Part shown: piece after piece, positions 10,380-20,744 of the stretch
Position numbering within the stretch: the stretch's first letter is position 1
Layout: each line of letters opens with the position of its first letter
Assembly (NCBI GenBank): GCA_032716605.1
Contig: CM064552.1
Span: 9,052,023 to 9,116,022 of the forward strand
Direction: 5' to 3'
DNA length: 64,000 nt
Origin: Paralithodes platypus
Taxonomy: Eukaryota > Arthropoda > Malacostraca > Decapoda > Lithodidae
Notes under the pieces: model-generated
What the model was told of the DNA's origin: nothing
What the model saw: only the letters and a program-made list of their open reading frames with translations
The model's database searches: none
Made by a program: the position numbers and the translations under genes

Positions 10380-10795
10380 TTACAGCAGGGGACTCACCAA
10401 ATCTGCAGAAGGAAATAAATCTACCACCACAACCTCAGAAAAAAACAGCCAGGTCACAGCAAACAGCACCCCCATCAAGACGCAAGAGGTGCAGCCAAGC
10501 GCTATGCCGCCAAACCAGACAAGAAAATTACAAGAGAGGAGGCCAAAATCCACTTGACTCGGCAGTTTCTACTATCCATTCTGAAGGATCACCCAGACCT
10601 CTCCTCGGGTATGGCCCTTCAACTCTCGGTACTTGAGCAGCACCAACCCAACTTGACCATGTTCAAGAATTATTGAACTCCTGGATGCTGCTGCTGTTTC
10701 CACCACCTGTCTGAAATATTCATTGAGTGCTTCATCGACCATGAAACAGCCCTCAAGAAGGGTTATCCTGACCTGCCCAGGATAAAATAGATACG
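10380..10795 (+). pseudogene. Coding-like orphan segment, frameshifted, function unknown
   Basis: I do not recognise this protein. From about 10385 one plus frame reads a polar stretch rich in Thr, Ser and Gln (start K-S-A-E-G-N-K-S-T-T-T-T-S-E-K). After an apparent frameshift near 10495 a second frame reads an amphipathic, charged sequence (A-K-R-Y-A-A-K-P-D-K-K-I-T-R-E-E-A-K, later L-S-V-L-E-Q-H-Q-P) and stops at about 10674. A third frame, about 10701-10790, reads F-I-E-C-F-I-D-H-E-T-A-L-K-K-G-Y-P-D-L and stops. Composition is protein-like, unlike the surrounding simple repeats, and GC is higher than in the neighbourhood. It may be a decayed transposon or virus-like gene or retroposed host gene. 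Confidence 0.4.
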
Positions 10796-10799
10796 ACAG

Positions 10800-10970
10800 A
10801 GCACCACCACATCACCAACAAAGCCAGACGCCCTGCAACTAATAGACACCACCACCGGCCAGCACCAACACCTGCAATCCATCAACAGCGGACATTAAGA
10901 ACGGGACTCCGGGACTCACCGAGAGGATAAAAAGGCCAAGTAACTCTACCCGTCTCCTTAGTTCACTAGG
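10800..10970. other. CAC-rich unique DNA downstream of orphan segment
   Basis: CACCAC-rich, with no clear frame. It ends at the TTAA of the next element. Confidence 0.4.
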
Positions 10971-11521
10971 TTAAGGGGCTTTCACACATTCACGATATTA
11001 ATTTTGACGCTCCACGGCTAGCCCAATGTGGTGTAACCCGCAGCATGGTCGTGAAGTAAGGCACGCCAGTGTGGATTGTCGTCCCAGCATCCCCACGTGT
11101 CGGCGTGGCACGAAGAAGTTTTGGTCAAATTCAAAATTGCAAATCTTGCCGTCGCGCTCGACATTGTCGTGTGCCATTGTTTCGGTGTCGTGGCAACATC
11201 GTCATACAGCATAGTGCATCACGACAATGCCGACAACTACTGACCACTACAACCACGATGGTCGTAAAAAGTCGTGTGTAGGTTAGGATGGCGCCCACAC
11301 GTCGTGCCACTGTCGTAGGTCTGTCTTTCCGAGTTGTTTACCGATTTTGGCCGTTAAATGTTTATTTTTGTACCCATCCTGGCCTGTTGTTGTACAGCGT
11401 GGCACCGCCGTTACACCGTCGCGCCACGCTGAAATCGTGACTTTTCCAGCCCCGAAGTAAGCTGATTTTCAGCTTTGGATTTGTTGTGGCGTCTGTCGTG
11501 AATGTGTGAAAGCCCTTTTAA
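10971..11521. mobile_element. TTAA-flanked DNA element with 20-bp terminal inverted repeats, family C
   Basis: The left end is TTAA then GGGGCTTTCACACATTCACG. The right end is CGTGAATGTGTGAAAGCCC then TTTTAA. The inverted repeats are about 20 bp and the total is 551 bp. The interior is GC-richer than its surroundings and rich in GTCGTG/CACGAC words, with no transposase. This looks like a non-autonomous DNA transposon that inserts at TTAA, as piggyBac-type elements do. Only one copy is in the window. Confidence 0.8.
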
Positions 11522-12005
<484 letters not shown>

Positions 12006-12179
12006 TAATATGTGCAGAGAGAACGATATAACGTTTATGTCATGAAAGACAGTACTTAGTTTATCTTTAATGAAGTGTATATGTGTGGCAATTATTTACG
12101 CATTCTTATTGTCGTACATGATAAAAATAGTAAACCATTTTTAACAGTGATATGATACCGGTAGTGGAAAGTTATTTCC

Positions 12180-12181
<2 letters not shown>

Positions 12182-12245
<64 letters not shown>
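12182..12245. repeat. (CA)n microsatellite abutting a SINE
   Basis: About 31 CA units end exactly where the tRNA-like head of the SINE begins. Confidence 0.95.
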
Positions 12246-12246
<1 letters not shown>

Positions 12247-12560
12247 CCCGTAGCCTAGTAGGTAGAGCTCTCGTCTCACACACGAGGGGTCGGGGGTTCA
12301 ATCCCCGGCCAGGCGGAGACAAATTGGGCTTGTCTCCTTTCATGTGTTAGCCTCAGTTCACCTAGCTGTAAATAGGTACCTGGAATAAGTGGACGACGTT
12401 GTGACGTCCCATCTGGGGTTGGCAAAAATGGTACAAGGCGAGATGGGTATCATATGGTTTACCTAAGCTGATGGCTACCTAAGCCTTCGGGCGAGACGGT
12501 ACCGTCTATAGTGAGAATGGTACCATACAGATCCACCCTAAGCCTTCGTTTCCGATGTCG
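12246..12560 (+). mobile_element. tRNA-Val-derived SINE
   Basis: The 5' part (12247-12312) is strongly tRNA-like. The A box is TAGCCTAGTAGG, the B box GGTTCAATCCC, and the T stem GGGGG/CCCC is closed. The anticodon arm CTCGT-CTCACAC-ACGAG has a seven-base loop with anticodon CAC (Val). The non-tRNA body follows (GGAGACAAATTGGGCTTGTC, CCTCAGTTCACCTAGCTGTA, GGTACCTGGAATAAGTGG, and later a repeated GACGGTACCGTC palindrome). The long tail makes a SINE more likely than a tRNA gene. The 3' end is uncertain. Confidence 0.8.
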
Positions 12561-12731
12561 CCAATTGGCTAAAATACAGACTACACACACATCCACAGCC
12601 AGTCCAACAGTTCATAAAACACTTAACATGCATTTCACACAATACATTCCCAGTTAAGGAGGCGCGATAATAATGAGCTTAGCTCGCATTGCGTGGATTC
12701 CCCTTGACGAACAAGTACGGTAACTGAGTAA

Positions 12732-12756
12732 CACACACACACACACACACACACCA
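12732..12756. repeat. (AC)n microsatellite at LINE 5' truncation point
   Basis: About 12 AC units directly precede the first in-frame LINE codon at 12760. Confidence 0.9.
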
Positions 12757-12759
12757 GTT

Positions 12760-14376
12760 GCATCAGTTTTTACAACAGAAGACCTCAGTGATATCCCTAC
12801 ACCATCGCCGATTCAGATTGATAATTCAGATGTTCTAAGCAATATCACCGTTACAGAGAGAGAAGTATTGAATTGTTTAGATAAACTCAAGGTAAATAAA
12901 ACGCCTGGACCTGATACAATCTCGCCTAGAGTTCTAAAGGAAGCTAAGGATGAGCTCTCTAAACCACTGACATTACTATTCAATAAATCCTTGCAGTCTG
13001 GAACTATGCCCGATCAGTGGAAGCTAGCCAACGTAACACCGATATTAAAAAAAGGCAGCAAATCCCTACCCAGTAACTATCGTCCAATTAGCTTAACCTC
13101 AGTTGTATGTAAAATGCTAGAAACGGTCATACGAGACAGACTCGTAAATCACTTAGAGGAAACTAACATACTTAAAGATACTCAACACGGCTTTCGTAAA
13201 AAACGTTCCTGTTTAACAAACCTCTTAGACTTCTTCCACGATATCCTCAACCTCTACGATGAGAGTAAAGCTGTAGATATTATATACCTTGATTTTCAAA
13301 AGGCCTTTGACAAAGTTCCCCACAAACGTTTACTGCTAAAACTAAAAGCGCATGGAATACAAGACGGTGTGTTGAAATGGATAGAAAATTGGCTCAGCGA
13401 CAGAAAGCAAAGAGTAGTCATAAACGGTAAGGCATCTAAATGGACCAATGTAAGTAGCGGGGTACCCCAGGGATCGGTACTAGGACCAATTCTCTTTCTA
13501 ATTTACATCAACGACATAGATGAGGGTCTCACCTGTACAATCTCAAAATTTGCTGACGATACAAAAATTGCAAATAGCGTACTCTCAAAAGAACAAGTTG
13601 ACGATATGCAACACAATCTAGATAAATTGTCATGTTGGGCCCAAATTTGGCAAATGAGTTTCAATGCGGATAAATGTAAAGTACTACATATCGGATACCT
13701 AAATGAGAAAGCAAACTATTCGATGAATGGCACTCAGCTTAAGAATGTAAACAGAGAAACCGATCTGGGAGTAACAATATCGAGTAACCTAAAACCGAGT
13801 CAACAATGTTCAGAAGTTGTTAAGAAGGCAAACAAAATAATTGGCTTTATAGGCAGGTCATTTGAGCATAAATCCAAAGAAGTTATCCTAACCCTTTACA
13901 ATTCATTAGTCCGCCCTCTTCTGGAATACTGCGTTCAATCCTGGTGCCCTTATTACCAAAAAGATATAAACAAGCTAGAACGAGTTCAACGTAGAGTTAC
14001 CAAAATGATACCTAGCCTAAAGAACAAACCATACGAAGAGCGTCTTAGAGAATTAAATCTATTTCCTTTAACCCAGCGCAGATTAAGAGGTGACTTAATT
14101 CAAGTGTTCAAAATCATCAAAGGCATCGACAATATGAACTGTAGTAAGTACTTCACTATCGACCAATCTAATTACACGCGGGGAAACGGTTGCAAAATTA
14201 TTGGTAAATCTTTTAACTCACACGAATCTAAGAATTTCTTCTTCAATCGAGTTGTCAACTTGTGGAATGGGCTTCCCCGAAACGTTATAGACTGCATCAC
14301 CGTTGATTCATTTAAACTCCGCCTAGACAAATATCTCGCATCAAACCCGCGACTGACTGCGTTTGTAAATGAATAA
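12760..14376 (+). pseudogene. CR1/jockey-type LINE ORF2, 5'-truncated reverse transcriptase
   Basis: This is the 3' part of a non-LTR retrotransposon polyprotein that copies its own RNA into DNA at a nicked target. The frame is open from 12760, where the (AC)n ends, to TAA at 14374. No ATG opens it, and the N-terminal endonuclease is missing. Counting residues from the TTG codon at 12868, the reverse transcriptase blocks are N-Y-R-P-I-S (70-75), H-G-F-R-K-K-R-S (107-114), D-F-Q-K-A-F-D-K-V-P-H (142-152), G-V-P-Q-G-S-V-L-G-P (198-207) and the catalytic F-A-D-D (228-231). A C-terminal region with L-E-R-V-Q-R-R-V-T and W-N-G-L-P follows, as in CR1, L2 and jockey-group elements. The catalytic core is uninterrupted. 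A near-identical but broken copy lies at 24110-26660. Clade assignment within CR1/L2/jockey is not certain. Confidence 0.9.
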
Positions 14377-14602
14377 CTTTATTTTATCCCCCCCTCAGTT
14401 ACTAACCCATCTGTCCCCTACTAACTTCCTAATCCTGCCACGGACATTAGTTCCAGGGCAGGAATTCCCTTTCCAATGTTCCCTTACCCACTCTAAACCA
14501 CTGTTTGGACACTTGATCCTCAGTGTTTTGGAGGACAAGCAACCTAGAAGGGTCACTAGATCTGTTGTTGCTTGATTTCCTTTGTACTCCTTTGTACACA
14601 CA
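14377..14602 (+). mobile_element. LINE 3' UTR and terminus
   Basis: The same 3' UTR occurs at 17005-17222 and, inverted, at 24110-24320. It ends in two copies of a decamer, TCCTTTGTAC, and then an (CA)n run. Short terminal tandem repeats instead of poly-A are usual in CR1-type LINEs. Confidence 0.85.
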
Positions 14603-14845
14603 CACACACATTCAAACAAATATGAAATTAGGTCAGGTGAAGGTATTGAGGGATAAGCCTTCACAACGGCACCTCGTATTTACAAAAACACACATAACAC
14701 CACCATTACCACACACAGAACACCACCATTACCACACCACACACAAACACCACCACCACCATTACACCATAAACACACACAGCACCACCTTTACCACACA
14801 CACACACACACACACCATCAAAATTACCACACACACACACACATA
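14596..14845. repeat. CA/CACC-rich simple repeat
   Basis: Irregular CA, CACCAC and CATTACCACAC units. Confidence 0.85.
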
Positions 14846-14849
14846 AATA

Positions 14850-15113
14850 TTCATTACTCGAAGTCTGCGATCTCATAATTTTCATTTTTACTTAACTCAG
14901 TTCAAATGAAGTTGGCAGATTTAACCACACTTTCCTCACAGTTAGGGTATATATATACTCCTGATTGATGCTATATATTTTCCTCTTCCTATTTCCTAAG
15001 CTCTTCATTAATCAGTATCAAGAGCCACACCACACACCACTAAAGATGGTGTTGTTGTTGTTTTTGTTGTAGGTAATTGTAGCCCATAGCACCTGATTTC
15101 TCGATACCGGTAC
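14850..15113. other. Unique AT-rich DNA
   Basis: Nothing recognised. Confidence 0.4.
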
Positions 15114-15442
15114 TTAAGTTTTTAGTTTATTCCCTAGACCTCCATCAAGCTTAAAATGACACCCCCTAGACCCCCTTTCAAGATAAATGTGTACATTTTT
15201 CGGTAGAAAAATGCCCCGGCCGAAGGCCGGTTCCTCTTAAATTACAGGCTCGCTATCGCTCGTCAGGAAAAATCGACACCTGAATGGCACGAAAGATCTT
15301 AAAAGTGACAGAAATAGGGCGAAAGTTCTTAAAATAGCCAAATTACTGAGGCGAGCGTTTTAAAATTCCAAAAGCAATGGGGCTAAACATGAAGGAGAAA
15401 GGGGTCCAGAAAAAAGTCCCTCAAGTGGAAATCTGCCCTTAA
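15114..15442 (+). mobile_element. Family A element, complete
   Basis: TTAA at 15114 and 15439 flank 329 bp. Order: TTAGTTTATTCCCTAGACCT, CATCAAGCTTAAAATGACACC, hairpin 1 ACATTTTTC-GGTA-GAAAAATG(C), hairpin 2 CCGGCCGAAGGCCGG, AGGCTCGCTATCGCTCGTCA, three degenerate GGTCTTAAAA repeats, CATGAAGGAGAAAGGGGTCC and CTCAAGTGGAAATCTGCCCTTAA. Confidence 0.9.
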
Positions 15443-15536
15443 TGGAAATATATCAAAGTACTGTTCCTGCATCATTATTACTGCACATTATTCATAATTA
15501 CCAACACATATTTGCCCTCAAAATATTCGTAATAGC

Positions 15537-15915
15537 CTAATTAAAATGTAAAACTTGCAAACCAATTAAAATGTAAAACTTGCAAACTAATTAAAATGTA
15601 AAACTTGCAAACTAATTAAAATGTAAAACTTGCAAACTAATTAAAATGTAAAACTTGCAAACTAATTAAAATGTAAAACTTGCAAACTAATTACAATGTA
15701 AAACTTGCAAACTAATTAAAATGTAAAACTTGCAAACTAATTAAAATGTAAAACTTGCAAACTAATTAAAATGTAAAACTTGCAAACTAATTAAAATGTA
15801 AAACTTGCAAACTAATTAAAATGTAAAACTTGCAAACTAATTAAAATATAAAACTTGCAAACTAATTAAAATGTAAAACTTGCAAACTAATTAAAATGTA
15901 AAACTTGCAAACTAA
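15537..15915. repeat. 25-bp minisatellite, about 15 copies
   Basis: The unit CTAATTAAAATGTAAAACTT plus GCAAA is nearly perfect. Single-base variants occur near 15690 (TTACAATG) and 15843 (AAAATATA). Confidence 0.97.
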
Positions 15916-16074
15916 ACAAACCAATACTGGGACGACACAAGATAAAGGTCAAATAACATATCAAAATCGCTATGTGGAAATAACGCTTACTAAAATAAAA
16001 TGTATGAAATAAAAGAACACAATGCAACATACGAACATGGTAATTTACCATCAGCTGGGAAAGAAAACCTCCCC

Positions 16075-16372
16075 TGTTTCACCCCTTTAGTTTGGAGATT
16101 TTAAGACGTTTCACTGCATTAGTTTGGAGGATAATAGGACTCTTTACCCCATTTAAGTATCGATTTTGTTTGGGTGAGCGATAGCGAATGTGTAACTTAG
16201 ATCTCAGCCTTTGGCCGGGACAAAAATGTGCTGGGTGGGCATTTAGTTAGAAGTCAGTCTGAGGAGGCATTTTTGTTAGCCTAGGGGACAAACTAAAATG
16301 GCAAAACAATTAAAATCCTCAATAATAATCAAAATATCATAACCCACAAGACGTCGGACCAGATAGCGTTAA
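16075..16372 (-). mobile_element. Family A variant with a distinct right end
   Basis: It opens with CACCCCTTTAGTTTGGAGAT and runs through GGTGAGCGATAGCGAATGTG and CCTTTGGCCGGGACAAAAATG. The right end is unusual: AAAATGGCAAAACAATTAAA, then AAGACGTCGGACCAGATAGC and TTAA at 16369. The same right end is found just after the assembly gap (63416-63495). Confidence 0.75.
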
Positions 16373-16446
16373 GTATATCCAAACTCCCCCTAATTGTTAC
16401 CGGTACTTTATTGTTGTCCATGATTGTTATCAAGGGTGTACATTAC

Positions 16447-16447
<1 letters not shown>

Positions 16448-16478
<31 letters not shown>

Positions 16479-16700
16479 GTGTGTGCATCAGGAGTGACTG
16501 TTTTTATGTGTACACGTAACAGTTGACAGAATATTACCCAGACGTAGAATGTGTGTGTGTGTGAAGGTGTGTGTGTGTGTGTGAAGGTGTGTGTGTGTGT
16601 GAAGGTGTGTGTGTGTGTGAAGATGTGTATGTGTGTGTGTGAAGGTGTGTGTGTGTGAAGATGTGTGTGTGTGTGTGAAGGTGTGGGTGTGTGTGTGTGT
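16448..16700. repeat. (TG)n microsatellites, including GTGTGAAG units
   Basis: A pure TG run at 16448-16486, then TG blocks separated by GAAG at 16550-16700. Confidence 0.9.
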
Positions 16701-16944
16701 TAAAAATACGGTGATAGAAAAGATCACCGGTACATTGTTTAGATCACCGTACTATACTGACCACACAGATGATACGGTCTCAGGGAGGTGGTCAGCACTT
16801 AATTCTATACAAAACAAACCTAAATATTTACGCTCATGGAAAGTCGGGCAGCACTGTACGCTAGATATTATAACATTCGGCAGTACATGTTTCTTCAGTA
16901 CATTAGCAAGTTATAACGTCGTGGGCAAGGGCAAGGCTGTTACT
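16701..16944. other. Unique DNA, nothing recognised
   Basis: No coding or RNA feature was seen. ATCACCGGTACATTG occurs near 16725. Confidence 0.4.
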
Positions 16945-16949
16945 TTATT

Positions 16950-17222
16950 CGCCTAGACAAATATCTCGCATCAAACCCGCGACTGACTGCGTTTGTAAAT
17001 AACCGGTAATAACTTTATTTTATCCTCCCCTCAGTTACTAACCCATCTGTCCCCTACTAACTTCCTAATCCTGCCACGGACATTAGTTCCAGGGCAGTAG
17101 TTCCCTTTCCAATGTTCCCTTACCCACTCTAAACCACTGTTTGGACACTTGATCCTTTGTGTTTTGGAGGACAAGCAGCCTAGAAGGGTCACTAGACCTG
17201 TTGTTGCTTGATTTCCTTTGTT
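16950..17222 (+). mobile_element. LINE 3' end, strongly 5'-truncated
   Basis: It begins in the last codons of ORF2 (CGCCTAGACAAATATCTCGC) and continues through the 3' UTR shared with 14377-14600. The terminus is TGATTTCCTTTG. Near the stop codon it differs from 14366 by a 6-bp insertion (AACCGGTA). The same LINE family occurs at 12760 and 24110. Confidence 0.85.
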
Positions 17223-17524
17223 TGTTACGTCTCGCATCTCACTGTAACTTATGGCATCTTTGAGTACCGTATCCAAACCCAGATGTATACGGTCAAAGGT
17301 TATTCAATATATCTGTCTAAAGGTAAAATTACAAAGCATAAGTTAATACGAAACGTTCAAAAGCAATATTTCAACTGAAAATATCAAAAGCAAAGTCGAA
17401 AAGTCACGAAATACTTGTTTAATGGCAAATGCACAAAATCTAAGTCCAAACAAAAAGTCGAAAAGCAAAATTTCAAAAGGAAAAGCTATCAAGTCCAAAA
17501 TATGCAAACCAAAGTGTAAAGTAA

Positions 17525-18547
17525 CAATATAACTGTGGTGTATCCCGGAGGCAATATAACTGTGGTGTATCCCGGAGGCAATATAGCTGTGGTGTATCCC
17601 GGAGGCAATATAACTGTGGTGTATCCCGGAGGCAATATAACTGTGGTGTATCCCGGAGGCAATATAACTGTGGTGTATCCCGGAGGCAATATAACTGTGG
17701 TGTATCCCGGAGGCAATATAACTGTGGTGTATCCCGGAGGCAATATAACTGTGGTGTATCCCGGAGGCAATATAACTGTGGTGTATCCCGGAGGCAATAT
17801 AACTGTGGTGTATCCCGGAGGCAATATAACTGTGGTGTATCCCGGAGGCAATATAACTGTGGTGTATCCCGGAGGCAATATAACTGTGGTGTATCCCGGA
17901 GGCAATATAACTGTGGTGTATCCCGGAGGCAATATAACTGGGAGGCAATATAACTGTGGTGTATCCCGGAGACAATATAACTGTGGTGTATCCCGGAGGC
18001 AATATAGCTGTGGTGTATCCCGGAGGCAATATAGCTGTGGTGTATCCCGGAGGCAATATAGCTGTGGTGTATCCCGGAGGCAATATGCAAACCAAAGTGT
18101 AAAGTAACACTATAGCTGTGGTGTATCCCGGAGGCAATATAGCTGTGGTGTATCCCGGAGGCAATATAGCTGTGGTGTATCCCGGAGGCAATATAACTGT
18201 GGTGTATCCCGGAGGCAATATAGCTGTGGTGTATCCCGGAGGCAATATAGCTGTGGTGTATCCCGGAGGCAATATAGCTGTGGTGTATCCCGGAGGCAAT
18301 ATAGCTGTGGTGTATCCCGGAGGCAATATAACTGTGGTGTATCCCGGAGGCAATATAACTGTGGTGTATCCCGGAGGCAATATAGCTGTGGTGTATCCCG
18401 GAGGCAATATAGCTGTGGTGTATCCCGGAGGCAATATAGCTGTGGTGTATCCCGGAGGCAATATAACTGTGGTGTATCCCGGAGGCAATATAGCTGTGGT
18501 GTATCCCGGAGGCAATATAACTGTGGTGTATCCCGGAGGCAATATAA
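17525..18547. repeat. 27-bp minisatellite, about 36 copies in three blocks
   Basis: The unit AATATAACTGTGGTGTATCC plus CGGAGGC has an A/G variant at position 7 (AATATAAC or AATATAGC). Block 1 (17525-17940) is almost all the A form. A deletion junction at about 17938 starts block 2. At 18083-18113 the array is broken by AATATGCAAACCAAAGTGTA plus AAGTAACACTAT, which is the array's own left flank at 17500-17527. Block 3 mixes both forms. Because 27 is divisible by three, all frames stay open; the 359-399 aa peptides are artefacts. Confidence 0.97.
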
Positions 18548-18621
18548 CTCAATAGTCCGGTCTGATATCTTCAACATGACGAGATCCGAGAGGCGAGCAA
18601 AGCAATCACTATTCTCTTATC

Positions 18622-18636
18622 ATATATATATATACC

Positions 18637-18675
<39 letters not shown>
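18622..18675. repeat. TA microsatellite with TACCGGTA
   Basis: A TA run containing TATACCGGTATA at about 18632. Confidence 0.9.
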
Positions 18676-18679
<4 letters not shown>

Positions 18680-18982
18680 TCCTGGCCAGCATTAGACAAA
18701 AACTATTCAGATTAAGAAGTATCTGAACGTCGCATAAACAATCGATATTTTTATACCCACCTCGATTCGTCCACAACTTGGTATAGGCTAGTCTTAAAGC
18801 GTCTAAATTCATCTAGCGTTAGGCAAAATACAGTGAAAATGGCGCTACAGTATTGAATTACTGGACCCAGGTTCAAAAGTCCCCAACTGTACCGAGAAAG
18901 AAGGTTGTATCCAAACCGCTTAGATAAATATTTCCCAGAGCCCAACAAGGCCTCATAAAAGGAGGGGCTCCACACATAAACA
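18676..18982. other. Unique DNA, nothing recognised
   Basis: Short frames only. Confidence 0.4.
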
Positions 18983-19360
18983 TTAAAGGGGGTCACCTGC
19001 TTTTGTTCTCTTTCTCTCCCTCTCTCTTTGGCTTTTATCCATTCAGCCCCATTCAACCTACTGTTTAAGACGTTTACCCCCATCAAGGTGTCAATATTTT
19101 CCTTGAGAGCAGTAGCGAGCCAGCATATATATATTTTTGTTTTACAGCAAGCTAAATTTGTAAATTTTTCGATAGAAAAATTTCTCCGGCGAAGCCGGAT
19201 TTCTCCATACAATGCTGGTTCGCTATCGCTCGCCAGGAAGAAATCGACATTTGGATGGGGATAAACGTCTTAAAACAGTTGGCTGAATGGGGCCAAATGG
19301 GTACAAGCCAAAGAGAGAGGGAGAGAAAGATAAAAAAAAAAGCGAGGTGGGCCCCCTCAA
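18983..19360. mobile_element. Foldback derivative of family A
   Basis: The two halves are inverted copies of each other: GGGGGTCACCTGCTTTTGTT, CTTTGGCTTTTATCCATTC and AAGACGTTTACCCCCAT on the left; ATGGGGATAAACGTCTTAAA, GGGTACAAGCCAAAGAGAG and AGCGAGGTGGGCCCCCTCAA on the right. The centre carries a near-perfect hairpin (ATTTTTC-GATA-GAAAAAT at about 19154-19181) and CCGGCGAAGCCGG. The left end is TTAA and the right end TCAA. Full-length relatives occur at 40533, 42980 and 55361. Confidence 0.85.
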
Positions 19361-19589
19361 AGAAGACCAAGGAGGAGTGAACATAAAGGGCACATTACGA
19401 TCCCTGGACACTCTAAGAGACAGGTATATGGTCTCTATGGTACCTCTTGAACCCTCCATATGACCACAAATTAACACAATGGGACAGTGTTTACAGTCGC
19501 CTATTATCCAGTCAGGTGAAGTAAATTAACACATAGAATAACATAAATATATATACCGGTATACAAAATAACACTGGGTAACACAGGAA

Positions 19590-19594
19590 AATAT

Positions 19595-19653
<59 letters not shown>
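19590..19653. repeat. (TA)n microsatellite
   Basis: TA runs. TATACCGGTATA occurs just upstream at about 19552. Confidence 0.9.
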
Positions 19654-19657
<4 letters not shown>

Positions 19658-19659
19658 CT

Positions 19660-19800
19660 CACTCACAAAACCAAACACCACCCAATGAAATTAATAAAAG
19701 CGTGTGCTCCACCCGGGATTCGAACCTGGGTTACCACATACAGATCTTAAACACTCAAACCATTACACCTTCAAGACAGTTAAAGATTAAGTAGGCTACA
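19660..19800 (-). repeat. tRNA-like SINE, minus orientation
   Basis: The inverted B box GGATTCGAACC lies at 19717-19727, and an inverted A-box-like CCATTACACC at about 19760. The 3' side carries ACCAAACACCACCCAATGAA, as at 39060-39190. It shares its layout with copies at 39060 and 54240. Confidence 0.65.
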
Positions 19801-19969
19801 TGACTACGATTGTATATACATTTATCGACAGCCTAATGTTTTAAGTGAAAGGAAGGCACATTATATGGAGCACAGATCTCTAAGGACCGACCTCGCTATC
19901 AAATGTACCGTACCTGAACCTTTAGGGATAATCTAATGTACCGTATATATTTCACTCACAACACCAAAC

Positions 19970-20291
19970 ACCTATTTAATTTCCTCTATAGAAACCCATC
20001 AAGCCCCCTCCCCCCACCCCCCCTCCCCTAAGACCCGCCTCCGATATAAATTTGTTCATTTTGGTAGAAATTCCAGGTCGAAGGCCGGTTCCTCCTATAT
20101 TACAGGCTCGCTGTTGCTCGCCAGGAAAAAACTGCCGCCTAAATAGCACGGAAGGTCTTAATATTGGCAAAGAAATGGGGCGAATGGCCTTAAAATTGCC
20201 AACTAAACGGGCGAACGTCTGAAAATTTCAAAACTATTTAGGCAAAACGTGAGGGAGAAGGGGGTCCATAAAAAAAAAAAAATCCCCTTAA
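19970..20291 (+). mobile_element. Family A element, left end eroded
   Basis: Conserved blocks: AAACCCATCAAGCCCCC, GGTCGAAGGCCGGTTCCTCC, ACAGGCTCGCTGTTGCTCGC, the GGTCTTAATATTGG repeats, CGTGAGGGAGAAGGGGGTCC and the end CCCCTTAA at 20284-20291. Confidence 0.8.
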
Positions 20292-20587
20292 CGATAATCT
20301 CTCATTGATTATTATAATTTTCAAGTGGCTATTCAAAACTTAAGGACACAATCGGGGCAATTGTTAGTGCTTGCCTTTATTTGGGAAGTTTCGTTTCTAG
20401 ATTGATAAAAGGAAGACCCACTAATGACCATATTTCTTATGGACTCAATTGAATGTAGTGATATTCTAGTTTGATGAAAATATATACGGTACCGATAATG
20501 TTTTCCCATTCCCAATTTAGAGATTTGTGATTTTGACTGATAGAAAGTTGAAATAACGTCTAGTCATCATAATTAGGACAAAAATCT

Positions 20588-20742
20588 TGACCCTTAACCT
20601 TTGTAACTAAAAAAATGACTCGAGTAATCAATTTAATAGTACAATCATTTGGACAGAAGCAGCCAAGAAAAAGGTGTGGATATTTGCAGCTCATTTGGTC
20701 TAGCCCTTTTTGAGTTACTGAGGTTAAGGGTCACAATTTCTG
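20588..20742 (+). mobile_element. Short inverted-repeat element, family D, copy 2
   Basis: Inverted ends: CTTGACCCTTAACCTTTGTA and, on the right, AGTTACTGAGGTTAAGGGTC. The interior matches 366-531 in opposite orientation. Confidence 0.65.
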
Positions 20743-20744
20743 AC

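Noticed and set aside
11018..11281. Overlapping 62-70 aa frames on both strands
   Set aside because: They lie inside the family C inverted-repeat element and overlap each other; no domain is visible.
17525..18547. Possible CRISPR array
   Set aside because: The repeats are directly adjacent without unique spacers, and the genome is eukaryotic.
17343..18577. Long open frames of up to 399 aa on both strands
   Set aside because: They are the 27-bp minisatellite read in every frame; 27 is divisible by three, so no stop can appear.
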